Assembly (NCBI RefSeq): GCF_900116285.1
Contig: NZ_FPAJ01000007.1
Span: 1-64,000 of the forward strand
Length of the DNA: 64,000 nucleotides
Direction: 5' to 3'
Source: Sulfitobacter marinus
Lineage (GTDB): Bacteria > Pseudomonadota > Alphaproteobacteria > Rhodobacterales > Rhodobacteraceae
Below are positions 17,644 through 28,455 of the stretch, piece by piece. The notes under the pieces were generated by a model, which saw only the letters and a list, made by a program, of their open reading frames with translations, was not told where the DNA came from and did not search any database. The position numbers and the translations under genes were made by a program. The number at the start of each line of letters is the position of its first letter. Position 1 is the stretch's first letter.

Positions 17644-18638
17644 CGCGCGCCTCTATCATTGTGCCGGCCTTTAATGTGGCAGACAGCTTGGACAAAACCA
17701 TGCAGGCCTTGCTTGCCCAGACCTATGGTTCTTATGAAATCATCATCGTGGATGATGGGTCTTGCGACGCGACGCCCCGGATTGCGGCGCAGTATTCCAC
17801 CGATCCACGGGTCAGCGTTTTACGTCAGGCCAACCGAGGTTTTGCTGCGGCCCGCAATGTCGGTATTTCTGTCGCGCAGGGGGAGTATATCGGGTTTTGC
17901 AACGCCGGGGATATATGGATGCCGACCAAGTTGGCCCGCCATGTTACCCATCTTCGCGCCCACCCCGAAATTGGGGTTAGTTTCTCTGGCTCGGCGGTGA
18001 TTGATGGGGCGGGCGCTGTGAAAGGCCGCGCAAAGATGCCTTGTGTTTCCGACATCACCCCAGCCTGCATCCTCAAACGCAATCCGGTTGATAATGGTTC
18101 GGCTATAGTGATCCGCCGCGCCGCGCTGAACGACATTGCCTATCGCCCCCGCCGTGAAATCCAGCGCGATTGGTATTTTGACGAAACCTTTCGTCATTGC
18201 GCGGATATCGAATGTTGGACGCGCATGGCATTGACCACGGATTGGCGGTTCGAAGGGATCCAAGACATCTTGACCCACACCCGCGATACCCAAGGCGGGC
18301 TTTGCGCCAAGGCTGACCGTCAGCTAGAGGCGTGGGAACGTATGGTGGCCAAGCTGACACCCCTGGACCCCGCCTTCTTTCGGATGAATACCCCGGCGGC
18401 CCGCGCCTATCAGCTGCGCGATATGTCGCGTCGGGCAATTCGTGATCTTGACGGGGTGCGGGCGGTTAATCTGACATTTGGCGCGATGGCACACTCGCGC
18501 GCACCTTTGATCGAAGACCCTGTCCAATCGCTCTGCACTATTTGTACCGCAGCCGCGCTGTTTTGCGCCGGGCCGAAAAACTCTCGCCGGGTGCTACAGA
18601 TGAAAGCGGCGCTATGCGCACCCAAAGCCGTCTCGTGA
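17640..18638 (+). CDS. Family 2 glycosyltransferase with degenerate DxD motif
   Basis: This 332-residue protein has a clear GT-A (GT2) N-terminal half: SIIVPAFNVADSLDKTM, IIIVDDGSCDAT and NRGFAAARNVG. The segment that normally reads FLDADD is here FCNAGD (residues 86-91), so the first metal-binding aspartate is N88 and the second is G90. This may impair or alter catalysis. There are no membrane helices, so it is cytosolic or peripheral. ATG 17640 is chosen because residues 1-13 then align with GT2 starts. An upstream TTG (17556) would add 28 unlikely residues. It follows the signalling block and one of the paired palindromes, which hints at regulated surface polysaccharide (inference). Confidence 0.85.
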   Translation: MTRASIIVPAFNVADSLDKTMQALLAQTYGSYEIIIVDDGSCDATPRIAAQYSTDPRVSVLRQANRGFAAARNVGISVAQGEYIGFCNAGDIWMPTKLARHVTHLRAHPEIGVSFSGSAVIDGAGAVKGRAKMPCVSDITPACILKRNPVDNGSAIVIRRAALNDIAYRPRREIQRDWYFDETFRHCADIECWTRMALTTDWRFEGIQDILTHTRDTQGGLCAKADRQLEAWERMVAKLTPLDPAFFRMNTPAARAYQLRDMSRRAIRDLDGVRAVNLTFGAMAHSRAPLIEDPVQSLCTICTAAALFCAGPKNSRRVLQMKAALCAPKAVS

Positions 18639-18738
18639 CCGAGGGGGGGGTAAACTGTCCCGGTGCCTGACGCTCAGACTTGACGCCGCGCGTGGTGGCT
18701 GACACGACTTTGCCCAAGCGAATTCCAAAGGACCGGCC

Positions 18739-20196
18739 ATGCCCACACGCGCAATCATGATTCAGGGCACCGGCTCTAACGTGGGCAAATCGATGCTTGT
18801 GGCGGGGCTGTGCCGCGCAGCCCTGCGGCGCGGGATTTCTGTCGCGCCCTTCAAGCCGCAGAACATGTCAAACAATGCCGCAGTCACCCACGACGGGGGT
18901 GAGATCGGGCGCGCGCAGGCGCTTCAGGCCATCGCATCGGGCCGCAGCTTGTCGGTGCATATGAACCCTGTGCTGCTCAAACCTGAAACCGATACTGGTG
19001 CGCAGGTCGTGGTGCAGGGCCGTGCCCGGTCCCGACTTGAGGCCGGTGATTTCGGTGCGGCCCGCAGGGCGTTGCTGGAACCCGTATTGGATAGCTTTGG
19101 TATCCTCGGCAAAACCGCTGATCTGATCATCGTCGAAGGGGCAGGCAGCCCGGCCGAGACGAACCTGCGCAAGAATGACATTGCCAACATGGGCTTTGCC
19201 CGCGCCGCGAATGTGCCGGTGATCCTGGCCGGTGACATCAATCGCGGCGGCGTGATCGCCCAGATCGTCGGCACCCAAGCGGTGATGGACCCCGACGATG
19301 CCGCCATGGTCGCGGGTTTTCTGGTCAATAAATTTCGTGGTGATGTGCGCCTGTTTGATGATGGCTATCAAGATATCATCGACCGCACCGGTTGGGCCGG
19401 CTTTGGTGTTCTGCCTTGGTTCAGTGGCGCGCATTTGCTGCCCGCCGAAGATGCAGTTGATCTGGCCCGCGCGCGATCGGATGGCGCGTTTCATGTCGTC
19501 TGTCCCATGCTTTCGCGCATTTCGAATTTTGATGATCTTGATCCGTTGGCGGCAGAGCCATCGGTGCGGCTGACCATGATCCCGCCGGGCACCCCGCTGC
19601 CTGCTGACGCTGACTTGGTGATCTTGCCCGGTACGAAATCAACCCGCGGCGACCTGAATTTCATGCGCGCCCAAGGCTGGGATATCGATCTGCTGGCCCA
19701 TGTGCGGCGCGGCGGGCATGTCTTGGGTGTTTGCGGTGGCTATCAAATGCTGGGCCATGTCGTCGCGGATCCAGAAGGGATCGAGGACGCTGCGGGCCAG
19801 GACGCCGGACTCGGCTTGTTGGATGTGGAAACCCTTATGGCGGCGGATAAAACCCTGACCCGCGTCACCGCGACCCATACTGCCACTGGTGCGCAGATTG
19901 ACGGGTACGAAATTCATATCGGTCAAACCAGAGGGCCAGATTGCCAACGCCCCTATTGTCAGATCGACGGTGTGTCAGATGGTGCGGTGTCACGGGATGG
20001 CAAGATCGCAGGCACCTATTTACACGGGCTGTTTTCCAATGACAGCTTTAGAAAAGCGTGGCTGGCGCAACACGGGCTGTCTGCCGCGCCGGTATCCTAT
20101 AGCCAAACGGTCGAGGATACGTTGGACCAACTGGCCGATCACATGGAGCAGCACCTAGATGTGTCCGCAATTCTGGCCAGTGCCGGCCCTGTTTGA
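18739..20196 (+). CDS. cobQ: Cobyric acid synthase CobQ
   Basis: This 485-residue amidotransferase amidates the b, d, e and g side chains of adenosylcobyrinate in vitamin B12 synthesis. It begins with the P-loop-like [26 protein letters not shown] segment, followed by [11 protein letters not shown]. The C-terminal glutamine amidotransferase domain carries the nucleophile in [10 protein letters not shown] and a late YLHGLF histidine. Length is usual. It stands alone here, with no other cob genes adjacent and no cobalamin riboswitch seen in the 100 bases before it. bioY follows 76 bases later. Confidence 0.95.
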   Translation: MPTRAIMIQGTGSNVGKSMLVAGLCRAALRRGISVAPFKPQNMSNNAAVTHDGGEIGRAQALQAIASGRSLSVHMNPVLLKPETDTGAQVVVQGRARSRLEAGDFGAARRALLEPVLDSFGILGKTADLIIVEGAGSPAETNLRKNDIANMGFARAANVPVILAGDINRGGVIAQIVGTQAVMDPDDAAMVAGFLVNKFRGDVRLFDDGYQDIIDRTGWAGFGVLPWFSGAHLLPAEDAVDLARARSDGAFHVVCPMLSRISNFDDLDPLAAEPSVRLTMIPPGTPLPADADLVILPGTKSTRGDLNFMRAQGWDIDLLAHVRRGGHVLGVCGGYQMLGHVVADPEGIEDAAGQDAGLGLLDVETLMAADKTLTRVTATHTATGAQIDGYEIHIGQTRGPDCQRPYCQIDGVSDGAVSRDGKIAGTYLHGLFSNDSFRKAWLAQHGLSAAPVSYSQTVEDTLDQLADHMEQHLDVSAILASAGPV

Positions 20197-20272
20197 ACAT
20201 TGGGCCAATCACGCCCTTGTGTCTTTGGTTAATCACATAAATACATGCGCCACCTAACAGGAAGTATCTTAA

Positions 20273-20818
20273 ATGGAACGTAATCTTACTCTTGTTGCCT
20301 TGTTTGCAGCACTTATTGCGGCGCTTGCGCTGATCCCCCAATTCACCTTGGCCTTTGGTGTGCCAATCACGGCGCAAAGCCTTGGCGTCATGCTATGTGG
20401 CACCGTTCTTGGGTCCAAACGCGGCGCGCTGGCGGTGTTGCTGTTCATGTTGCTCGTTGCCATTGGCTTGCCCCTGCTGGCGGGTGGTCGTGGCGGTCTG
20501 GGATCGTTCATGTTGCCGTCGTCCGGCTTCTTGATCGGTTTCCCCTTTGCTGCATTTGTCACAGGCCTGATCGTTGAAAAATGGCAGGGCCCTTCGCTGG
20601 CCATCGTCGGGGGTGTCGCGTCGGTTATTGGCGGCATCATTGTGCTTTATGCCTTTGGTATTGCCGGTCTTGCCATTGCGTTGGACAAAACCCTGCTGGA
20701 ATCGGCCGCATTGGTCACCGTCTTTATCCCCGGTGACATCATCAAGGCGGTACTGGCGGGGCTGATCACAGCCGCGCTGTACAAGGCCCGCCCGGCAAGC
20801 GTGTTGTCACGCGCCTAA
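20273..20818 (+). CDS. bioY: Biotin transporter BioY
   Basis: This 181-residue membrane protein of the BioY family (S component of ECF transporters, or working alone) has about six helices. The conserved early part (NLTLVALFAALIAALALIPQF, VPITAQSLGVMLCG) and the central GGRGGLGSF, PSSGFLIGFP block are present. There are no EcfA/T or BioMN genes beside it. An AGGAAG ribosome binding site precedes the ATG. I looked for a BioR operator (TTATAGATAA type) upstream and did not find one. Confidence 0.93.
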   Translation: MERNLTLVALFAALIAALALIPQFTLAFGVPITAQSLGVMLCGTVLGSKRGALAVLLFMLLVAIGLPLLAGGRGGLGSFMLPSSGFLIGFPFAAFVTGLIVEKWQGPSLAIVGGVASVIGGIIVLYAFGIAGLAIALDKTLLESAALVTVFIPGDIIKAVLAGLITAALYKARPASVLSRA

Positions 20819-20840
20819 AGCCACGCGTTTAAATGACTAT

Positions 20841-20868
20841 GAAAGCGCCCTGATTACGGGGCGCTTTC
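20841..20868. terminator. Hairpin between convergent bioY and M20 peptidase genes
   Basis: The arms GAAAGCGCCC (20841-20850) and GGGCGCTTTC (20859-20868) enclose an 8-base loop that contains the stop codon of the minus-strand peptidase gene (20854-20856). It likely ends both transcripts, although T-tracts are poor on either side. Confidence 0.65.
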
Positions 20869-22248
20869 GCCTATATCCCAAAACAGCCCTGTCATGATTT
20901 GCAGCCCGCTTTCGCAGACGGGTTTCAGCACATGTTCATTTGGCGCGTGCTGATTGCAGCCAAGATAACTGTGGGGAATCCACACCGTTGGCAGCCCTAA
21001 AATATCCGCAAAACATTCATTTGGTAGAGACCCGGCAAGATTTGGCAGCACATGCGGTGCCATGCCGGTGGTCTGTGTGATTGATGTTTTGACATATTCG
21101 ACCCAAGGATGTGTCGGATCCAAACGAGTGGCCGGGAAAATCGCCGCGTCAGGGACGATCTGCACCTTTTGCAGCCCGTGCGCATCCAGATGGTTGCGCA
21201 GGGCTGGCAGCAACGCCTGTGGATCGGTGCCTACGACATAGCGCAACTGACAGGTCGCCCGCGCCTTGCCGGAAATAGCATTTACTGGCGCGTCCGGCAC
21301 GCCGCTTGTCATCGCCAGCACAGCAAAGGAGTTCCAGCCATAGGCGCGCTCTGCCGGGGTCAGGGTTTCTTCGCCCCAATCTTCGTCAACGGGGGGAAAG
21401 CTGCCTTCGACAATGGGCAACCCATCCAGCGCGTCACGGATGGTTTGGGTCAGGCTATCGGGCCGCCATTGCGGAATGCGCAATTGCCCGCGTGCATCGG
21501 TGATAGACGCGATGGCATGGGACAGCAGCATCGCAGGATCGGCCAGCAACCCGCCCCAATTGCCCGAATGATGCGCCCCTTCGCGCAGATCCACGACCAG
21601 ATCAAAGCTGGCCCCGCCGCGTGAACCCATAAACATCGTGGCGCGATCCGGCCGCAATCGTGGCCCGTCTGACGCAATCAGCACATCCGCTGACAGCAGG
21701 TCTGTGTTGGCACTGCAAAAGGCCGCCAATCCCGGCGATCCGATTTCTTCGCTCATCTCAAAGATAATTTTGACGTTGAACCCAAGGTGGCCCCGCGTTG
21801 CCAAAACCGTCTCTAGCGCCTTGAGGTTAATCAGATGTTGAACCTTATTATCCGCAGCCCCGCGCCCATATAGGCGGTCACCGTCCTGGGTCAGTTCAAA
21901 CGGGGTAAGCCCCTCGCGCCATCGATCGGTCTGTGCACGGGTCACATCGCCATGGCCATAGGATAAAACCGTTGTGAAATCAGGGTCTTCAATCCGCAGC
22001 GCCACCAAAAGCGGACCGCCGGAGGGATCAGGATTATTATGTCTCTGGATCTCAAACCCCATCGCATTCAGCCGCGGCTCAATTGCCGCGTCCAGATAGC
22101 GGGTCAACTCGGGCTTTTGTTCCGGTGTTTGGCTTTCCGTTTGAAACGCGACCAAAGCGGCAAGGTCTGATTGTAACCGCCCGCTGTCAAAATATGTCTG
22201 CGCAGTCTCTAGCGCCGCGTCGCGGGAAATCGCGTTACCCTCGTGCAT
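20854..22248 (-). CDS. M20 family metallopeptidase (dipeptidase-like)
   Basis: This 464-residue zinc hydrolase of the M20/ArgE/DapE group contains the metal-binding stretches VLSYGHGDVT and GRGAADNK, the catalytic MSEEIGSPG, and a late PNECFADILG-PTVWIPHSYLGCNQHAPNE block with the last metal histidines. A dimerisation domain lies in the middle. It probably cleaves dipeptides or N-acyl amino acids. ATG 22248 is chosen because GAGGA lies six bases before it, overlapping the manC end by 14 bases. The function in a sugar-nucleotide neighbourhood is not obvious. Confidence 0.88.
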   Translation of the reverse strand: MHEGNAISRDAALETAQTYFDSGRLQSDLAALVAFQTESQTPEQKPELTRYLDAAIEPRLNAMGFEIQRHNNPDPSGGPLLVALRIEDPDFTTVLSYGHGDVTRAQTDRWREGLTPFELTQDGDRLYGRGAADNKVQHLINLKALETVLATRGHLGFNVKIIFEMSEEIGSPGLAAFCSANTDLLSADVLIASDGPRLRPDRATMFMGSRGGASFDLVVDLREGAHHSGNWGGLLADPAMLLSHAIASITDARGQLRIPQWRPDSLTQTIRDALDGLPIVEGSFPPVDEDWGEETLTPAERAYGWNSFAVLAMTSGVPDAPVNAISGKARATCQLRYVVGTDPQALLPALRNHLDAHGLQKVQIVPDAAIFPATRLDPTHPWVEYVKTSITQTTGMAPHVLPNLAGSLPNECFADILGLPTVWIPHSYLGCNQHAPNEHVLKPVCESGLQIMTGLFWDIGESAP

Positions 22249-23656
22249 AGATATCCTCGTATCTGATAATATCGTCTTCACCCAAATAGCTGCCGGTTTG
22301 TACTTCGATCAGCACCATCGGGACTTTGCCGGGGTTTTCCATGCGATGCACAGCCCCCAGCGGGATATAGACAGATTGGTTTTCACTGATCAATTGCACT
22401 GTATCATCGACGATGATTTTGGCGGTGCCTTCAACCACGATCCAATGCTCTGAGCGGTGGTGATGGCTTTGCAAGCTGAGCGACGCACCGGGGTTCACGA
22501 CGATGCGTTTCACCTGAAACCGGCCGCCGATGACCAGGCTTTCGTACCAGCCCCAAGGCCGGTAATCGCGGGGCAGTTGCACCGCCTGGCTTGACCCCTT
22601 GGCCTTGAGCGCATCAACGGCTTCTTTCACGCGCTGTGCCTTGGATTTATCGGCGACCAGTACCGCATCGCCCATGGCGATGGCCACGATATTGTCCAGC
22701 CCGATCCCGACCAACTGCAACCCGTCGGTTTCCGACCTCAGCAGGGTATCTTTGCAGTCAATCGCGGTGGCATTGTCAGAACAGACATTCCCCTGCGCAT
22801 CCGGTCCGGATTCCATCCAAACAGCATCCCAGCCGCCCAGATCTGACCAACCCGCGCCAAAGGGCATCACCGCCAGATTATTTGCCTTTTCCATGATCGC
22901 ATAATCGACCGAGATATCGTCGGCCTTGGACCATGCGGCGGGATCAAGACGGGTAAAGCCAAGATCCGGATCTGCCTTGTTCAGTGCCTCGGTGACGGCG
23001 GTTAGCAGGGCGGGCGCATGGGCCTCATAGGCGGCAATAATGGCCTCTGCGGTGAACAGGAATATACCGGCATTCCACAGAAAATTCCCGGCTGCCAACA
23101 TCTTGGCTGCGCGGCCTGCATCCGGTTTCTCGACAAATCGCGCCAGCGATTGTGGCGTGTTGGCATCTGCGTCCGCACCCGTCGCTAACTCCAAGTAACC
23201 ATAGCCCGTTTCGGGTCGTGTGGGCATGATGCCAAAGGTCACCAAATCACCCGATTTCGCCCGCTGCACGGCAGCCTGAACCGTGGTGGCAAAAGCATCC
23301 GTATCAGGGATCACGTGATCGGACGGGGCCACCAGCATCAGCGCGCCGGGGTCCGTCTTTGCGATCCACAATGCTGCTGCAAGGATGGCCGGCGCGGTAT
23401 TGCGCCCCTCCGGTTCGATCAAAATCCCCATCGCGGCCTGTTCGACCTGCGCCAACTGTTCTGTCACAATAAAGCGGAATGGATCCCCCGTCACAACCAA
23501 GGGTGCCGCAAAACCGTCGCCAGACAAGCGCCGCGCCGAGGCCTGGAACAAGCTTCCATCGCCCATGAGCTTGGCGAACTGCTTAGGGTATGACTTGCGC
23601 GACAGCGGCCAAAGGCGTGTACCGGAACCGCCACAAAGTAGAATAGGATGGATCAT
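22235..23656 (-). CDS. manC: Mannose-1-phosphate guanylyltransferase / mannose-6-phosphate isomerase
   Basis: This 473-residue bifunctional type II enzyme makes GDP-mannose, and its C-terminal cupin domain isomerises mannose-6-phosphate and fructose-6-phosphate. It begins with the nucleotidyltransferase signature HPILLCGGSGTRLWPLSRKSYPKQF. FVEKPD lies in the middle. The isomerase domain shows RPWGWYESL, QSHHHRSEHWIVVEGTA and the metal-binding histidines. Together with fcl and gmd next door, it completes GDP-L-fucose synthesis. Confidence 0.95.
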   Translation of the reverse strand: MIHPILLCGGSGTRLWPLSRKSYPKQFAKLMGDGSLFQASARRLSGDGFAAPLVVTGDPFRFIVTEQLAQVEQAAMGILIEPEGRNTAPAILAAALWIAKTDPGALMLVAPSDHVIPDTDAFATTVQAAVQRAKSGDLVTFGIMPTRPETGYGYLELATGADADANTPQSLARFVEKPDAGRAAKMLAAGNFLWNAGIFLFTAEAIIAAYEAHAPALLTAVTEALNKADPDLGFTRLDPAAWSKADDISVDYAIMEKANNLAVMPFGAGWSDLGGWDAVWMESGPDAQGNVCSDNATAIDCKDTLLRSETDGLQLVGIGLDNIVAIAMGDAVLVADKSKAQRVKEAVDALKAKGSSQAVQLPRDYRPWGWYESLVIGGRFQVKRIVVNPGASLSLQSHHHRSEHWIVVEGTAKIIVDDTVQLISENQSVYIPLGAVHRMENPGKVPMVLIEVQTGSYLGEDDIIRYEDIYARG

Positions 23657-23711
23657 GATATGGACCTTAATAGCGATTAATCTAACGAGACATTAATTAA
23701 ATTTGTAGCAT

Positions 23712-24680
23712 TCAGGACCGAACCGTTTCCTGCTGCAAGAACCAATCGTAGGTTTCTTGCAAACCGTCTTTCAACGCGATTTTAGCCTGCCAGCCCATAT
23801 CGGCCAGACGCGATACGTTCATCAGCTTGCGCATCGTGCCATCCGGCTTCGACGAGTCAAAGGTCAGCCTTCCCTTAAACCCCGTCGCATCTGCCACCAT
23901 CTGCGCCAGCGCGCCAATGCTGACATCTGTGCCCGTGCCCACGTTGATATGGCTTAGCATCGGTTGGGTGTTCGCGCTGTACGTTTCCTGGGGCAGGTCG
24001 AGCACAAACAGGGACGCCTCGGCCATATCATCCACATGCAGGAATTCGCGCATGGGCTTGCCGGTGCCCCAGATTACGACCTCGTCCAATTCATCACGCG
24101 CGGCCTCGTGGAAACGATGGATCAGTGCGGGCAGAACATGGCTGTTCTGCGGGTGAAAATTATCCCCCTGCCCATACAAATTGGTCGGCATCACGCTGCG
24201 ATAATCGACCCCGTGCTGCCGGTTATAGCTTTCACACAGCTTGATGCCCGCGATTTTCGCGATGGCGTAGGGCTCGTTCGTGGGTTCAAGCGTGCCGGTC
24301 AGAAGCGCGTCTTCGGCCATCGGCTGTGCCGCGTCGCGCGGGTAAATGCACGAACTGCCCAGTTGCAGCAGCTGTCTGACCCCAGCGGCAAAGGCCTGAT
24401 GGATCACGTTGCATTCAATCATCAGATTTTCGTAAATAAAATCAGCGGGGTAGGTGTTGTTCGCCATGATCCCGCCAACGCGCGCGGCGGCAAGGATCAC
24501 CACATCGGGTCTTTCCGACATCATGAAATCGCGCACGTCCGCTTGCGACGTCAGATCAAGCTCCGCATGGGTGCGGGTGATTAGCGTTAGTGCCTCACCT
24601 GCGTTCTTGCGCGCCTGTAACTGACGCAAAATCGCGCCCCCGACCATGCCGCGATGTCCTGCTACGTAAATCTTGCGCAT
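23712..24680 (-). CDS. fcl: GDP-L-fucose synthase
   Basis: This 322-residue extended SDR epimerises and reduces GDP-4-keto-6-deoxy-D-mannose to GDP-L-fucose with NADPH. Visible are the Rossmann motif [27 protein letters not shown] with catalytic Ser, and YAIAKIAG (YxxxK). ATG 24680 is taken because it starts directly with MRKIYVAG, typical of the family. It lies four bases after the gmd stop. An ATG at 24692 and a TTG at 24698 are in frame but would overlap gmd. Confidence 0.95.
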   Translation of the reverse strand: MRKIYVAGHRGMVGGAILRQLQARKNAGEALTLITRTHAELDLTSQADVRDFMMSERPDVVILAAARVGGIMANNTYPADFIYENLMIECNVIHQAFAAGVRQLLQLGSSCIYPRDAAQPMAEDALLTGTLEPTNEPYAIAKIAGIKLCESYNRQHGVDYRSVMPTNLYGQGDNFHPQNSHVLPALIHRFHEAARDELDEVVIWGTGKPMREFLHVDDMAEASLFVLDLPQETYSANTQPMLSHINVGTGTDVSIGALAQMVADATGFKGRLTFDSSKPDGTMRKLMNVSRLADMGWQAKIALKDGLQETYDWFLQQETVRS

Positions 24681-24684
24681 GGGC

Positions 24685-25809
24685 CTATCCATTCTCAAGC
24701 GAGATTGGCAAATCCAGCCCGTGCTCTTTCAACAGCGCATGCCGCCGCGCGACCTTCAGGTCATTGGCGACCATCTCGGCACATATTTCCTGCGTGGTGA
24801 TTTGAGGCACCCAGCCCAGCTTTTCCTTGGCTTTGATGGGCGAGCCCAGCAGTGTTTCCACCTCAGCGGGGCGGAAGTATTTCGGGTCGATTTTCAACAC
24901 CACATCACCGGGTTTCACGCCGGGGGCATTGTCACCTTGGATGCCGTCCACGATGGCACGTTCCTCAACGCCGGTGCCCTCGAACCGCAATGTGATCCCC
25001 AGCTCGGCTGCCGACCAGATGATGAACTGGCGCACGGAATATTGCACACCGGTCGCAATCACGAAATCATCGGGTTCGTCCTGTTGCAGCATCATCCACT
25101 GCATCCGCACGTAATCCTTGGCATGGCCCCAATCGCGCAGCGCGTCGATGTTGCCCATATACAGGCAGTCCTCCAGCCCTTGGGCGATATTGGCCAGCCC
25201 GCGGGTGATCTTACGCGTGACAAAGGTCTCGCCGCGCCGCGGGGATTCGTGGTTAAACAGGATGCCGTTGCAGGCATACATGCCATAGGCCTCGCGGTAG
25301 TTCACCGTGATCCAATAGGCGTACATCTTGGCCACCGCATAGGGGCTGCGCGGATGGAAAGGTGTGGTTTCGGTCTGCGGGGTTTCCTGCACCAAACCAT
25401 AGAGCTCGGAGGTGGATGCTTGGTAAAACTTGGTCTGTTTCTCAAGACCCAGAAACCGGATCGCTTCCAGCAACCGCAGCGTGCCATTCGCATCCACATC
25501 CGCCGTATATTCGGGCGATTCAAAGCTGACGGCGACATGGCTTTGCGCGCCAAGGTTATACACCTCGTCGGGCCGCACTTCGCTAATGATCCGCGTCAGG
25601 TTCGAACTGTCGGTCAGATCGCCATAATGCAAATGCAGCTGAGGGTTGGACACATGGGGATCTTGGTAAATATGATCGATCCGCTGGGTGTTCAGCGACG
25701 ACGCCCGCCGCTTGATCCCATGCACCTCATACCCTTTTTCCAACAGGAATTCCGCAAGGTAAGACCCGTCCTGGCCTGTAATCCCGGTGATTAGCGCGCG
25801 CTTCGCCAT
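24685..25809 (-). CDS. gmd: GDP-mannose 4,6-dehydratase
   Basis: This 374-residue extended SDR converts GDP-D-mannose to GDP-4-keto-6-deoxy-D-mannose. It begins [27 protein letters not shown]. It has the catalytic stretch STSELYG, the [10 protein letters not shown] (YxxxK) motif, and [17 protein letters not shown] with an NADP/GDP-binding arginine. ATG 25809 gives the normal N-terminus. An upstream in-frame start at 25836 adds nine unlikely residues. It is the first gene of gmd-fcl-manC. Confidence 0.96.
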   Translation of the reverse strand: MAKRALITGITGQDGSYLAEFLLEKGYEVHGIKRRASSLNTQRIDHIYQDPHVSNPQLHLHYGDLTDSSNLTRIISEVRPDEVYNLGAQSHVAVSFESPEYTADVDANGTLRLLEAIRFLGLEKQTKFYQASTSELYGLVQETPQTETTPFHPRSPYAVAKMYAYWITVNYREAYGMYACNGILFNHESPRRGETFVTRKITRGLANIAQGLEDCLYMGNIDALRDWGHAKDYVRMQWMMLQQDEPDDFVIATGVQYSVRQFIIWSAAELGITLRFEGTGVEERAIVDGIQGDNAPGVKPGDVVLKIDPKYFRPAEVETLLGSPIKAKEKLGWVPQITTQEICAEMVANDLKVARRHALLKEHGLDLPISLENG

Positions 25810-25968
25810 GAAGGCCCCCGTTTCTGCCGTCAACATTATAGCGGCCCCGTCAGTGCAGGGCTAATTGTTGTTTAATCAGGATTTAGTGGTGCTGGTAAAC
25901 CTATGCGTCAGGTTCTTTGTCGCGAGATCAGAAGTTTCAGCGCGACGTTGCCCTATAAGGCAAAGAAA

Positions 25969-25999
25969 AGCCCCGCCCCCTTGGTCAAGGGGCGGGGCT
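25969..25999 (-). terminator. Intrinsic terminator of icd
   Basis: An 11-base GC-rich stem (25969-25979 with 25989-25999), extended by TTG-GT-CAA inside the loop, is followed on the minus strand by CTTTTCTTTG. It lies nine bases after the icd stop. The 159 bases from 25810 to 25968 contain the gmd upstream region and nothing else recognised. Confidence 0.85.
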
Positions 26000-26007
26000 A
26001 AGATCGT

Positions 26008-28221
26008 TTAGCCGATGATGGCGTTCAGTGTTGCCGAGGGGCGCATGACCGCCTCGGTTTTGGCTGGGTCCGAGTGGAAGTATCCGCCCAAATCAACCGC
26101 TTTGCCTTGGACTTCGGCCAGTTCGGCCATGATCTTGTCCTCGTTCGCGGCCAGCTTTTCCGCGATAGGGGCAAAATGCGCGGCTAGATCGGCGTCGCCG
26201 GTCTGTGCTGCCAATGCTTGCGCCCAATAGAGTGCAAAGTAGTAGTGGCTGGCGCGGTTGTCGGGCTGGCCGACCTTGCGCGAGGGCGATTTGTTGTTGT
26301 CGAGGATACCTTGCGTGGCATCATCAACCGCCTTGCCCAAAATCCGCGCCTTTTCGTTGTTCTTTTGATCGGCCAGGAACTTGAGGCTTTCACCCAAGGC
26401 GCAGAATTCGCCCAGTGAATCCCAGCGCAGGTGGTTTTCTTCGACCAGCTGCTGAACGTGCTTGGGTGCAGATCCACCAGCACCGGTTTCAAACAAACCG
26501 CCGCCCTGCATCAGCTTCACAATCGACAGCATCTTGGCCGAGGTGCCCAGTTCCAGAATCGGGAACAGGTCGGTCAGATAGTCGCGCAGCACGTTGCCGG
26601 TGATCGCGATGGAGTTTTCACCCTTGCGGATGGTTTCCAGCGTTTGGCGCGTGGCCTTGGCAGGCGACATGATCTGGAACTTGTCAGCCACGCCTTTCGC
26701 CTCAAGGATCGGCTTTACGTAAGCGATCAGCTTTGCGTCGTGTGCGCGGTTTTCGTCGAGCCAGAAAATAGCCTCGCAGCCTTCGGCTTTTTGACGGTCG
26801 ATTGCCAGTTGCACCCAGTCTTCGATCGGTGCCTTGCGGGCCGATGCGGCGCGCCAGATGTCATTCGCCTCAACGGCATGCTCGGAAATTACATCGCCGT
26901 TGGCGGCGATCATTTTCACGGTGCCGTCGGCAGGGATTTCAAAAGTGGTCGGGTGCGAGCCGTATTCCTCGGCCTTTTGGGCCATCAAACCGATGTTCTG
27001 CACAGTACCCGAGGTCGTCGGATCCAGCGCGCCGGTTTCTTTGAAATACTTGATGCTTTCGTCATAAACGGGGGCATAGGAATTGTCAGGGATCACGCAG
27101 TTGGTGTCGTGTTCCTTGTTGTCCGGGCCCCAGCCCTTGCCGCCTGCGCGGATCAGCGCGGGCATGGACGCATCGATGATCACGTCGGACGGGACATGCA
27201 GGTTGGTGATGCCCTTGTCAGAGTTAACCATATACATCGGTGGACGCTCCGCCATGGCGGCTTCGACCGCGGCAACAATCTCGGCGTTGCCTTCAATGCG
27301 GGCCATCATGTCGCCGATGCCTGCGTTCGGGTTCACGCCCGCGGCTTTCAGCTCTGCATCATATTTATCGAACACCGGCTTCAGGAATTCGCGCACAGCG
27401 TGGCCGAAAATGATCGGGTCCGACACCTTCATCATCGTCGCTTTCATGTGCAACGAAAACAATGTGCCGTCTTTCTTGGTCTCTTCGATCTGCTCGGCCA
27501 GGAACTTGTCCAGCGCCTTGGCAGACATGAATGTGGTGTCCACAACGGTGCCCGCTGGGAATGTCACGCCGTCTTTCAAAACGGTCTCGGATCCGTCTGC
27601 CGCCACATGCACGATTCTAGCTGCACCGGCTTGGGCGTCGCTCAACGTCAGGGATTTCTCGTTCGAGAAGAAATCACCGCCCGACATCGCGGAAACCTTG
27701 GTCTTGCTGTCCTTGGACCATGTGCCCATCGAATGCGGGTTGGCCATCGCGTATTTCTTGACCGCAATTGCCGCACGACGGTCAGAGTTGCCTTCGCGCA
27801 GAACCGGGTTCACAGCCGAGCCTTTGATCGCGTCATAGGCGGCGCGGGCTTTCTTCTCGGCGTCGGTGCTGGGGGCCTCGGGGTAATCGGGCAGGGTGTA
27901 CCCTTGGGATTGCAGTTCCTTAACGGCGGCAACCAATTGCGGGACCGACGCGGAAATGTTGGGCAGCTTGATCACATTGGCATCAGGCGTTTTCACCAGA
28001 TCGCCCATCGCGGCCAGATCATCCGATTGCTTTTGATCGGCGGTCAGCGCGTCAGGAAAGGCCGCCAGAATACGACCGGCCAGCGAAATGTCGCGGGTGC
28101 CAACAGACACGCCCGCCGCATCGGCAAAGCTGCGAATGATCGGCAGCAGGGAATAAGACGCCAGTTCTGGTGCCTCGTCTACCTTGGTGTAAATGATGTC
28201 AGGTGTGTTCGTATCAGCCAT
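26008..28221 (-). CDS. icd: NADP-dependent isocitrate dehydrogenase, monomeric type
   Basis: This 737-residue monomeric IDH (about 80 kDa) is unrelated in length to the 420-residue dimeric enzyme. It decarboxylates isocitrate to 2-oxoglutarate in the TCA cycle. Family landmarks visible: [20 protein letters not shown] at the start, [30 protein letters not shown] with substrate-binding residues, [47 protein letters not shown] and a late [22 protein letters not shown] good terminator follows. It is a single-gene unit, divergent from the phosphatase at 28456. Confidence 0.96.
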   Translation of the reverse strand: MADTNTPDIIYTKVDEAPELASYSLLPIIRSFADAAGVSVGTRDISLAGRILAAFPDALTADQKQSDDLAAMGDLVKTPDANVIKLPNISASVPQLVAAVKELQSQGYTLPDYPEAPSTDAEKKARAAYDAIKGSAVNPVLREGNSDRRAAIAVKKYAMANPHSMGTWSKDSKTKVSAMSGGDFFSNEKSLTLSDAQAGAARIVHVAADGSETVLKDGVTFPAGTVVDTTFMSAKALDKFLAEQIEETKKDGTLFSLHMKATMMKVSDPIIFGHAVREFLKPVFDKYDAELKAAGVNPNAGIGDMMARIEGNAEIVAAVEAAMAERPPMYMVNSDKGITNLHVPSDVIIDASMPALIRAGGKGWGPDNKEHDTNCVIPDNSYAPVYDESIKYFKETGALDPTTSGTVQNIGLMAQKAEEYGSHPTTFEIPADGTVKMIAANGDVISEHAVEANDIWRAASARKAPIEDWVQLAIDRQKAEGCEAIFWLDENRAHDAKLIAYVKPILEAKGVADKFQIMSPAKATRQTLETIRKGENSIAITGNVLRDYLTDLFPILELGTSAKMLSIVKLMQGGGLFETGAGGSAPKHVQQLVEENHLRWDSLGEFCALGESLKFLADQKNNEKARILGKAVDDATQGILDNNKSPSRKVGQPDNRASHYYFALYWAQALAAQTGDADLAAHFAPIAEKLAANEDKIMAELAEVQGKAVDLGGYFHSDPAKTEAVMRPSATLNAIIG

Positions 28222-28455
28222 GGTTTCAAGCCTTTCAGGAAGTTTGGTATGCGATAGTACACTAAAGCAGAAATATCCACCTCATCTGCGCAAGATATAT
28301 CGTCATTTTGCAAGAACGACAGCGGGTTTCGCATCGCCTGTGCCAGCCCGCATCACGTCGCCAGAACGCATCTTGCGGCGAAATCATAGGGTTGGCCTTT
28401 GTCCTGCCATCGGCCAAGGTGCGCGCAAACAGCAGTTTCAAAAAGGCACGAAGCG

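Noticed and set aside
18639..18738. Cobalamin riboswitch before cobQ
   Set aside because: Only 100 bases are available and no B12-box-like sequence is visible. The gap is too short for the full aptamer.
20197..20272. BioR operator before bioY
   Set aside because: No TTATAGATAA-like palindrome found in the 76-base gap.
24673..25794. 373-codon frame antisense to gmd
   Set aside because: Shadow frame. gmd is fully supported and the antisense product has no known features.
26431..28257. Long open frame (about 600 codons) antisense to icd
   Set aside because: It mirrors the codon pattern of the real icd gene, has no recognisable domain and a low-complexity His/Gly/Arg composition. It is a shadow of a GC-rich gene.
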